The translations under genes and the position numbers were made by a program. The notes under the pieces were generated by a model. It searched no databases, was not told the origin of the DNA, and saw only the letters and a program-made list of their open reading frames with translations. From contig PKXQ01000113.1 in assembly GCA_003132405.1 (NCBI GenBank), positions 1-35,812 of the forward strand: 35,812 bases of DNA. The letters run 5' to 3'. The stretch's first letter is position 1. Each line of letters opens with the position of its first letter. Of this stretch, positions 9,048 to 16,777 are shown in pieces. Source of the DNA: Acidobacteriaceae bacterium (GTDB taxonomy: Bacteria; Acidobacteriota; Terriglobia; Terriglobales; Acidobacteriaceae).

Positions 9048-10607
9048 ATGATCTACGGCTGTTGTCATGAGGGAGTATTTCGATCGGGCTGCCTCGCGCT
9101 AGCAGCGGGCGTTCTTTCGGCGATGATGTCGCTTGTGGGTTGCGGAGGAGGAACGATGAGTTCGCCGGGAGGAGGCGGAAACCCTCCGCCGTCCGCAACC
9201 GCAACGATCAGCAAAGAGGTGACCGGGACCTTTAAAGTAGCGATGTCAACTTCGTTCCAGCCCGCGGAATGGGATGACACGCTTTTTCAGAGTTTTCCCG
9301 GATTGACTACAACGTTGGGAACTTTGCAGCCGCAGCACATCCGGTTGCAGGGGCAATCCCAGGGCATTCCTCAAGGAGAGTCGGGGAGCAGTTCGACAGC
9401 TTGGGATTTTACGATTCTCGATGCGATTACCCAGTCGGTGTTGGGCGTGGGAGATCACAGTCCCGAGTTCCAGATCGCCAAAGCGCCACCTTTCACGTAC
9501 TCCAGCGATGACAACATCAACGATTTTCTCGATCTTACCTTTCAGCAGTTCGCTGGGTACGCGCAAAATCTGGTGCTCTATTACAACAAGGGAGGCTTCA
9601 TTGCTAATGGCCAAGTCTATGTCTCGCCGAGTCCTTACCCAATTACCTGGTGGGGCATTTACAACGAGCCCAACATCAATAACGATTTGACGCCGCAACA
9701 GTACGTTGAGATGTACGACGCGCTGGTGCCGGCCATGCAGGCGATCGATCCGTCGCTCAAGTTTGTCGCGATGGAGTTGGCGGATTTTTCCGGTCAACCG
9801 CAGGCGTGGCTGCCGGAGTTTGTTAGTGGCGAGGGAGGCGTTACTGCGCAAGTCGACGCGATGGCCACTCACTTTTACTCCACTTGTAATCAAAAAGACA
9901 CGGATGCTCAGCTTTTCAGTACCATTCCAGACTTTGTTTCCGACATCAATTATTTTTACGCGGAGACGGCCACTAATCCGGCATTAGCCCAAGTACCGGT
10001 ATGGGTAACGGAAAATAACGTCAATGCGGATTACGACGCGGGCAATGGCATGAGTGCGTGCAATCCCGGCCAGCAATACGTTGTCGACCAGCGTGGATCG
10101 AGCGCTTTTTTTGCGGCATGGCGGCCGTATGTTTTTTCGCAGCTTGGCAAGGCCGGCGCGCAAGCGCTTTACCACTGGGATTTTGGAGCGGACGCGCAAT
10201 TTGGAGAGGTTAACGCCACGAGCGCACAACTACAGCTCAGCTATTGGGTGGACTACTGGCTCGAGCATATGTTTCCTTCGACAGGGGGAGCGAGCCTGTT
10301 GCAATGTGTAAACTCCGATGATGCGGAGATCGAAGTCTTGCCCGTGCTCAACAACGATGGGAGCGTCGTCGTGATGGTTGCCAATCATGCCATCAACTCG
10401 CCGGATGACAACAATGGTCCAGGCGCGCCGCGCAGTGTGCTCGTCGACTTCTCGGCGCTGGGAACGTTTTCCAGCGGCACCTTGCTAGCGATTAACGCCA
10501 ATACAAGCACAGCGAACGGACCTTCAGTAACTTCGCTAACGCCCGTTCCGCAAATCACCGTGACGTTCGGTGGCTACGGAGTGGTTTTCGTAACGCTCAA
10601 ACCTTAA
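9048..10607 (+). CDS. Lipoprotein glycoside hydrolase, clan GH-A (GH39-like)
   Basis: A predicted outer-membrane or periplasmic lipoprotein (SLVGC lipobox followed by a Gly/Ser/Pro linker) carrying a TIM-barrel glycosidase of about 430 residues. The two clan GH-A catalytic glutamates are visible: the acid/base in GIYNEPNI (Glu207 from this start) and the nucleophile in VWVTENNV (Glu322). A C-terminal beta-sandwich (VLVDFSALGTF ... GGYGVVFVTL) is typical of GH39/GH30/GH51-type enzymes. The open frame also has an ATG at 9000; 9048 is preferred because it shortens the region before the hydrophobic core, but neither has a good ribosome site. The gene precedes GH116 on the same strand, suggesting joint degradation of a beta-linked glycan. 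The family beyond clan level is uncertain. Confidence 0.75.
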   Translation: MIYGCCHEGVFRSGCLALAAGVLSAMMSLVGCGGGTMSSPGGGGNPPPSATATISKEVTGTFKVAMSTSFQPAEWDDTLFQSFPGLTTTLGTLQPQHIRLQGQSQGIPQGESGSSSTAWDFTILDAITQSVLGVGDHSPEFQIAKAPPFTYSSDDNINDFLDLTFQQFAGYAQNLVLYYNKGGFIANGQVYVSPSPYPITWWGIYNEPNINNDLTPQQYVEMYDALVPAMQAIDPSLKFVAMELADFSGQPQAWLPEFVSGEGGVTAQVDAMATHFYSTCNQKDTDAQLFSTIPDFVSDINYFYAETATNPALAQVPVWVTENNVNADYDAGNGMSACNPGQQYVVDQRGSSAFFAAWRPYVFSQLGKAGAQALYHWDFGADAQFGEVNATSAQLQLSYWVDYWLEHMFPSTGGASLLQCVNSDDAEIEVLPVLNNDGSVVVMVANHAINSPDDNNGPGAPRSVLVDFSALGTFSSGTLLAINANTSTANGPSVTSLTPVPQITVTFGGYGVVFVTLKP

Positions 10608-10772
10608 CCGTAAATAGACTTTTTTGTTGGAGCCAACGCACCCGTTCGGCGATAAATGTGCTCCGGGCCATCAAGAAAATCGTTTTTGTTCTTGACAAAC
10701 GAGGTATTCCTGCCTGAGACTACCGATTTTTCGGTCCTGTTCTATTTCGCGGGGCAGGCGCTAGGGGCTCGC

Positions 10773-13232
10773 ATGAGAAAACTTGTTCAATGTGGCACAC
10801 TTTGCGTCCTCATCTGCTTGGCCCTGCATTTGGCTCTAGGCGACGATCATATCCCGTCCGTCGCGTGGCGGATTCCCATCGGACAACCGCCAGCGAATCC
10901 GGGCGGCAGCGAACCGGAACTTACTAACATCGATGATGGTTTCTGGCAGGGAGCTCCTATAGGCGGATTCGGAGCCGGCACTTTTTCGCGCACCTATCGC
11001 GGTAACTTCGAGCGCTGGCACGTGAAAGCGGGAGTCCACAAATATCAGAACGTTCCAGCGAACCAATTCGCGGTATTTGTTCAGCCCCAAGGCGGATCTG
11101 CGACAGCCGAAGTGCTCTCCACGCAACGGCCTGAAGGAAAGGCTCTCTCCGCATGGAACTGGTCCTATCGCGCCGGAAGTGGGGAATACGCGGCGCTCTA
11201 TCCGAAGTCGTGGTTTGCCTACCACTCTGCCGAACTGCCGGTTTCTCTGACGCTAGAACAGTTTTCGCCGATTCTGCCCAATAACTACAAAGAAACCAGT
11301 TATCCAGTTGCGATCTATAACTGGTACGCGGAGAATCCTTCTGGCCAAACGATGACGGTGTCGATCCTTTTTTCCTGGACTAACATGATTGGCTGGTTTC
11401 GCGACAGCTCCAGGAATTTCGCCAGCGCTTTAAACAATCAGAATAAGAATGTCTATCGTTCGGAACAGCTATCTAACGGAACCATGCAGGGCATTGTCTT
11501 CGATCGCGCCCGCAGCGGACCGGTCTCGGAGGAGTGGGATGGCCAGTTCGCAATTGCTGCGCTGGCCTCATCCGGAGTCGACATCACCTACCTGACCGAC
11601 TTTGATCCGCAAGGATCGGGCGCGGGCGCTTGGAAAGCCTTCGCTGCGACCGGAAAGCTGCCGAATCAATCGATCGACGTGGCCAGCGCAGGCGAGCAGA
11701 TGGCCGGCGCCATTGCGGTGCGTTTCACGTTAGCGCCGCACGAGAAACGGTCAGTCCCGATGGCGCTGTCGTGGGATCTGCCGATTGAACAATTCGGAGG
11801 CGGCCGCAAGTGGGTTCGACACTATACCGAATTTTTTGACGCTTCCGGCACCAATGCCTGGGCGATCGCGCGCACCGCTTTGCAAAGCAGCGAGCAGTGG
11901 AGCCGTGCCATCGATGCATGGCAGCGGCCCTACGTAGAAGATGAATCCAAACCTGCCTGGTATCGCGGCGAACTCTTCAACGAGCTTTATACGCTGGCCG
12001 ATAGTGGCACCGTCTGGGCTCACGAGTGGAAAGATGTTTCCGATTCCAATCCTGTCTCAGCGAAAAGTCCCGACAGCTTTTCCTATCTCGAATGTTTCGA
12101 CTATCTCTACTACGGCACCTCTGATGTCCGCTTCTACAGTTCATTTCCGCTGCTTAAGTTCTGGCCAGAGATTGAAAAGCAAGAGATGCGGGAGTACACA
12201 GATACGGTTGCCGAAAGTAACCCGCAACGATATCAATGGACGTGGAAACTGCAACACGAGCACCAACTGGAAACCTTTCCGCGTAAGGTCGCGGGTTCCG
12301 TCCCCCATGATCTTGGATCGCCCAGCGAAGATCCGTTGGTTAATCCCAATCAGTACACCTATCAGGACGTTTCAAATTGGCGCGACCTGAATAGCAAGTA
12401 CGTTCTCATGATCTGGCGTGACTACGTGTGGAGTGGCAGTAACGACAAGGAATTTCTACGTTATTCGTGGAGCGCCGTGAAGCAGGCCATGCAGCATCTG
12501 CGACGGTATGATACCGACGGCGACGGCATGATCAAGAACGGTGGCTTTCCTGATCAGACCTATGACGATTGGGTGGCGCGCGGGGAAAGCGCTTACTGTG
12601 GCGGCCTTTATCTGGCTGCGCTACGTGCCACCGCCGAGGTGGCGCGCGTGCTCAACGATGATGACACGGCCGGCGAATACGACGCGCTTTTCAAGAAAGC
12701 ACAAGCGGCCTATATCAAGAATCTCTGGAATGGGAAGTATTTCGACTACGATCAAGGCAGCGCGTATCACGACAACAGCATGGCGGAGCAACTCGCCGGA
12801 CAGTGGTACGCGGACCTAACCGGACTCGGAGATCTGGTTCCGATTGCGATGCGCCGGTCCGCACTGAAGCACGTCTATGACTACAACGTAATGATGTTTC
12901 ATCACGGCGAAATGGGCGCCATCAACGGGATGAGCGAGGATGGGAAGTTACTACACGATAACAATCAGGTGGAAGAAGTTTGGACGGGCACGACCTTCGC
13001 GGTTGCTTCTACGATGCTTTCTCATGGCATGCACGACGAAGCGTTCCGCACCGCCAGTGGCGTGTATAACGTCGTTTGGAGAGACCGCGGCTATTTTTTT
13101 CGGACGCCTGAAGCCTATGACACGCGCGGCCTTTACCGCGCAAGCATGTATATGAGGCCGACCGCGATCTGGTCGATGGAAATGTATTCGAAGCCATCGG
13201 CGCGCAGTGAAGTAACCACGGTCGTTCCCTAA
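10773..13232 (+). CDS. Secreted GH116 family glycosidase (beta-glucosidase / glucosylceramidase-like)
   Basis: About 819 residues. It has a signal peptide (MRKLVQCGTLCVLICLALHLALG), the GBA2-type N-terminal beta-sandwich (WQGAPIGGFGAGTFSRTYRGNFERWHV), then an alpha/alpha toroid. GH116 catalytic segments are present: SYLECFDYLYYGTSDVRFY with the nucleophile Glu near residue 440, and NGGFPDQTYDDW with the acid/base Asp near residue 594. Known members cleave beta-glucosides, beta-xylosides or glucosylceramide. Open frame reaches back to 10656, but ATG 10773 has AGGGG just upstream and restores a normal signal peptide. The last four bases overlap the convergent LacI gene. Pairing with the GH-A lipoprotein and TonB receptor supports a glycan-utilisation role. 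Confidence 0.9.
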   Translation: MRKLVQCGTLCVLICLALHLALGDDHIPSVAWRIPIGQPPANPGGSEPELTNIDDGFWQGAPIGGFGAGTFSRTYRGNFERWHVKAGVHKYQNVPANQFAVFVQPQGGSATAEVLSTQRPEGKALSAWNWSYRAGSGEYAALYPKSWFAYHSAELPVSLTLEQFSPILPNNYKETSYPVAIYNWYAENPSGQTMTVSILFSWTNMIGWFRDSSRNFASALNNQNKNVYRSEQLSNGTMQGIVFDRARSGPVSEEWDGQFAIAALASSGVDITYLTDFDPQGSGAGAWKAFAATGKLPNQSIDVASAGEQMAGAIAVRFTLAPHEKRSVPMALSWDLPIEQFGGGRKWVRHYTEFFDASGTNAWAIARTALQSSEQWSRAIDAWQRPYVEDESKPAWYRGELFNELYTLADSGTVWAHEWKDVSDSNPVSAKSPDSFSYLECFDYLYYGTSDVRFYSSFPLLKFWPEIEKQEMREYTDTVAESNPQRYQWTWKLQHEHQLETFPRKVAGSVPHDLGSPSEDPLVNPNQYTYQDVSNWRDLNSKYVLMIWRDYVWSGSNDKEFLRYSWSAVKQAMQHLRRYDTDGDGMIKNGGFPDQTYDDWVARGESAYCGGLYLAALRATAEVARVLNDDDTAGEYDALFKKAQAAYIKNLWNGKYFDYDQGSAYHDNSMAEQLAGQWYADLTGLGDLVPIAMRRSALKHVYDYNVMMFHHGEMGAINGMSEDGKLLHDNNQVEEVWTGTTFAVASTMLSHGMHDEAFRTASGVYNVVWRDRGYFFRTPEAYDTRGLYRASMYMRPTAIWSMEMYSKPSARSEVTTVVP

Positions 13233-14281
13233 GCACGACGAGATTGGCGCGCAATTTTCGCGGTCGATTCACGCACCACGAGTTCCGGTTCAATTGCGAT
13301 CTCCGGCGGATAGTCGTTTCTGCCGCCGATCCGTTCGAGCAGAGTTTCGGCGGCGACTTGACCCATGCGGGCAAGCGGTTGTCGCACCGTGGTCAAAGAG
13401 GGAGTGTTGAAGACGGCACCGGGAATATCATCGAAGCCCATTACGGAAACATCCTGCGGCACGCGCAGGCCGCGTTCCTGCAAGGCGCGAATCGCTCCGA
13501 TCGCTGAGATGTCATTGTAAGCAAACAAGGCTGTAAACGGTTTGTTGCGCGCCAATAGCTGCTTGGCGAAAGGATATCCCAACTGCGGAGTTGGATCTTC
13601 TATATCGATCTGCACCGTCAATTCGGAGTCAATCTTAACGCCAATTTTCTGCGCTACCTCGCAGATCGCTTTCCAGCGATCCTTGGAATCCGAACTCAGC
13701 GGATTGCCCTTCATGAAGGCTATGCGTTCGTGGCCCAGGCTGGCTAAGTGGTGCAAGGCGAGGGTAGCCGCTTGCACGTGATCCAGAACTATATTCGTAA
13801 CTCCTCTCACTTTCTTGTGTCCGGCAACCGCCACGGTCGGCAGGGAAGGCGTTTCCTGGACAGTAGTATCTACGGTGATAAATCCCTCGACGCCTCTTTG
13901 CAGCAACAGTTGAGAGTACCGGCTCAGCATATGCTCGTCATGCCGATGAACCACGGTCAAGAAGAAATAATCCATCTTCCGAAGATACGCTTCAATACCG
14001 CTGATCACCATCGAACCATAGGAATCGCCGATCTCTTCGGTGATTACTCCTATGGTGTAGGTGCGCTTGTTGCGCAGGGTCTGGGCGAAAAAGTTAGGGC
14101 GGTAGTTTAGTTCCTTCGCGGCGGCAAGAATGCGGTTCTTAGTCTCCTGCGGAATCGCATAAGCCGAGGGAGCGTTATTGAGGACGACGGAAACCGTGCC
14201 GGGAGTCAGGCCTACATGCTGTGCCACGGCCTTGAGTGTAACGACCGCGGATTTCGGGCCGGGTCTCTTGCTTTTGGCCAT
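13229..14281 (-). CDS. LacI-family transcriptional regulator
   Basis: 350 residues with a LacI helix-turn-helix at the N-terminus ([22 protein letters not shown], residues 14-36), hinge helix ([11 protein letters not shown]), and a periplasmic-binding-protein-like sensor domain ([15 protein letters not shown] ... [20 protein letters not shown]). Such proteins bind palindromic operators and respond to a sugar. It is convergent with GH116 with a 4-base overlap, so it most likely controls the GH-A/GH116/receptor genes. The effector is unknown. The start has no clear ribosome site. Confidence 0.92.
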   Translation of the reverse strand: MAKSKRPGPKSAVVTLKAVAQHVGLTPGTVSVVLNNAPSAYAIPQETKNRILAAAKELNYRPNFFAQTLRNKRTYTIGVITEEIGDSYGSMVISGIEAYLRKMDYFFLTVVHRHDEHMLSRYSQLLLQRGVEGFITVDTTVQETPSLPTVAVAGHKKVRGVTNIVLDHVQAATLALHHLASLGHERIAFMKGNPLSSDSKDRWKAICEVAQKIGVKIDSELTVQIDIEDPTPQLGYPFAKQLLARNKPFTALFAYNDISAIGAIRALQERGLRVPQDVSVMGFDDIPGAVFNTPSLTTVRQPLARMGQVAAETLLERIGGRNDYPPEIAIEPELVVRESTAKIARQSRRA

Positions 14282-14444
14282 GAGTTATTTTAGATATCAG
14301 AGCCTTGAAATAAAGGAGTCCGTTGCGAATCATCGCAAACCCAAAACGTTCCCTTTTTGCATCCGCATTAGATTACCATCAATCGACCCGTATCGTTAAT
14401 GATGCTGTCTGTTCCAGTGAAGTCGAAGGAAAGACTGGCAGATC

Positions 14445-14555
14445 ATGCTGAATCTAGCCGCAAGCAGAACCACGGTTCTGGCTGTTCCCGATTGCGGGCA
14501 TCTCATTCCGCTGGAAGCGCCTGATGCCGCTAGCAGAGTCCTTGTGGACGTATAA
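14445..14555 (+). pseudogene. Remnant of an alpha/beta-hydrolase C-terminus
   Basis: A 36-codon open stretch ending at TAA contains AVPDCGHLIPLEAPDAASRV, which resembles the last catalytic-His segment (GHxIPLExP) of alpha/beta-hydrolases. Nothing upstream continues the fold; a stop lies about nine codons earlier in frame. It is read as the tail of a lost gene. Similarity is judged by eye only. Confidence 0.35.
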
Positions 14556-15036
14556 GATGTGAACATCGAGAACATATAAAGTTCACCGCACAAATGGACG
14601 GCTGGTGGCAAACGGAAACTGTCCAGAAACGTTAGAGATGTATCGGAAGCGAACCGGCGTCAGGTTTCGGTCGGCTTGGACTTCAGAGTTCGCTTTCGAT
14701 ACAGCCGTTTGAAGGAAGCCGCTTTGTTTGCGGCGGACGCTATGGGATTTCAATCGATTTGGGTTTGGAAGTTGTTGAAAAGGGAAATACTTGCGGGGCG
14801 ACCCTCAAATAGAAATTCATCGAAATCTGACCATCAAGCCCAGGTTCAGGATCGCCTCATCGTAACGCGAGAGGGACCACCGTTCTGCAAGACTCCTAGT
14901 CTCAAATCTCCGATGTCGCTTGCTCCGAGCACGCGATAGCGTCCGCCGCAAAGCGGCTTCGTTCGAAACGGGCTTCGAGAACATTAGCCTTCAACTGCAC
15001 CACCATACTGACCGCGCAACGCGGGAGGCCGCCAGT
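14556..15036. other. Non-coding debris upstream of the integrase pseudogene
   Basis: I see no supported gene, RNA or strong repeat here. Short open frames exist but show no recognisable domain, ribosome site or compositional support. Confidence 0.4.
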
Positions 15037-15978
15037 ATGGCGCATCGGAAGACATCGAAACGCTCCAAGGCAAAAACAATGCTTCGACTAGCCGATTTAG
15101 AGCAGTCGAAGAATGCGGTTCTCCACTCGCTCGGCGCAGCGAACTCGCGAGAATCATACGGTCATGCCATCGACGAGTTTATCGGATGGTATTGCTCCGA
15201 ACCGCGTCTTTCATTCAACCGAACTGTTGTCCTTCGCTACCGATTCTTTCTCGAACAGAAAAACCTTGCGCCCTCCACGATCAATGTGCGCTTAGCCGCT
15301 GTGAGGCGTCTCATCTATGAAGCCTCTGATACCGGGCTTCTGAGCCCAGACCCTGGCGGCAGGAATCCGTCGTGTCAAAGGGGCCAAGCGTCTCGGCGTC
15401 GGATCGGTAATTGGGTGACCATCGATCAGTCCAGAACCTTACTCGGTAAACCATCAGACAGCCTCCGAGGCAAACGTGATCGGGCGATTTTGGCACTGCT
15501 GATTGGGTGCGGCCTATGACGAGCGGAACTAGTTGGACTCCGGACGGGAGATTTTCAAGTGCGCGAAGATCATTGCGTTATTGCTGACCTCGTTGGCAAG
15601 GGAAAGCACATCCGTACCGTTCCTGTTCCGTTGTGGGCGAAACGCGCCGTCGATGAGTGGATTGGGGCGGCTGCCATCGCCGACGGGGCGATCTTCCCCA
15701 GAGTAAGTCGGCTAGATAAGATCTGGGGTGATGGAATCACACCCAAAGCGATCTGGCACGTGGTAAGAGCGGCCGCCAAACGTGCTGACATCAAAAATCT
15801 AGCTCCCCACGACTCGCGTCGCACATGCGCTCGGTTATGCCATCTAGCGGGAGGAGAACTTGAGCAGATTCAGTTCTTACTTGGACACGCATCGGTTCAG
15901 ACCACCGAACGTTATCTCGGCTGCAAGCAAAGACTCAGCCAAGCAGTGAATGACAATCTCGGGCTGAAAGACGCCTGA
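15037..15978 (+). pseudogene. Tyrosine recombinase/integrase disrupted by nonsense codon at the catalytic Arg
   Basis: The core-binding domain (SRESYGHAIDEFIGWYC ... LAPSTINVRLAAVRRL) and catalytic domain are both recognisable. The catalytic box I, normally GLRRAEL, reads GL-stop-RAEL: TGA at 15517-15519 stands where the active-site arginine codon (probably CGA) should be, and the same frame then continues to 15978. The later motifs are intact: HDSR (HxxR box) and LLGHASVQTTERYL with the nucleophile Tyr. A second lesion is a +1/-1 frameshift pair: between about 15351 and 15402 the shifted frame reads LAAGIRRVKGAKRLGV, the sequence expected here. ATG 15037 is chosen because GGGAGG lies 9-10 bases upstream. 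It belongs to a different family from the two other integrases in the window. Confidence 0.85.
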
Positions 15979-16158
15979 TGGGGTGTGATGGCCCCCAAGA
16001 GGACTTCTGGCTAGTGTCATTGAGAACTCCGGCGCAACTAATGGGATGGTCCGCCGGTTAGCCCGTCACCCGTCCGCGATCGGCTGTGTGCGCCAAGGGA
16101 GATTCCAACTTCCTCCATTCGTTACGCGGTTATCGGCGTAAAGTTTTCTCGCGGCGAG

Positions 16159-16386
16159 CTAGATCTGGGATGGAACAGGGCGAGGAAGGTTGGGTGCAAC
16201 GCCAAGGTGCTTTGTGCCCCAGCCGCACATAGCCTCCATGACGGGGATGAGTTCTTTGCCCGAGTCACTTAGCATGTAGTCCACACGTCTAGGCACGCTT
16301 TCTGTAGCGAGCCGTCTGACTACTTGATCGCGCTCCAGTTCACGAAGCTGGGCTGTCAACACCTTCTCGCTGGCTAACGCGCGGCG
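16159..16386 (-). pseudogene. Truncated HxlR-family winged-helix regulator
   Basis: The C-terminal two thirds of an HxlR domain are readable on the minus strand: RRALASEKVLTAQLRELERD, then VPRRVDYMLSDSGKELIPVMEAM. The N-terminal part of the winged helix, including the conserved Cys region, is absent; a stop is met at 16396-16398. The break falls where the opposite-strand GH13 remnant begins, so a deletion probably joined the two. It is not expected to be functional. Confidence 0.7.
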
Positions 16387-16665
16387 ACATTGATTTCATC
16401 ATCGATCCCTTCTCGCTCGAAGTCGGCGTGGGGCACTTGTCTGCGATAACTGTTGGAAGTAAACCTTACGCATTTTCCGCCAACGAAACTAAATGGAAAA
16501 CGCCGCCGCTTAAGAATGCCATCGTTGATGAGTTGTGATCAGCGAGTTCCGAGACGACCTTGGTCGGACGATCCGGCAGCTTCCTTACCGGCAGATCTTG
16601 GAATCAACTGCATCGAAGTCATGCCGGTCTCGAACGTTCTGAGCACCATGGATTGGGGGTCTAAC
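16383..16665 (+). pseudogene. Frameshifted fragment of a GH13 alpha-amylase-family gene
   Basis: Three pieces in three frames read in order as a GH13 segment. Frame one (16383-16535) has DIDFIIDPFSLEV and later KWKTPPLKNAIVDEL, then TGA. Frame two (about 16541-16590) has EFRDDLGRTIRQLPY. Frame three (about 16591-16665) has ADLGINCIEVMPVSNVLSTM, then DWG. The order (position before 'IYELHVxxF', then 'LxYLxxLGVNxIELMPV') is that of alpha-amylase-family enzymes just before the barrel core. All downstream catalytic residues are missing. The fragment sits between LacI/GH116 and GH38, so the sugar locus once had, or received, an amylase-type gene. Confidence 0.65.
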
Positions 16666-16777
16666 GCTGGCGGCTCTAAAACGCAAACTGCGCTCTTCTC
16701 TCACCGGTTTACACGGCCGCAACCTTGACATCGCTGGTGCCATTAATTAATCCTTGAGCCGCTTTCACGGGACACAA

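Noticed and set aside
9246..9893. Minus-strand open frame of 215 codons
   Set aside because: Shadow of the GH-A lipoprotein gene; Arg/Leu-rich composition typical of antisense frames.
14676..14939. Plus-strand open frame of 87 codons upstream of the integrase pseudogene
   Set aside because: No recognisable domain, no ribosome site, and it lies in a decay zone.
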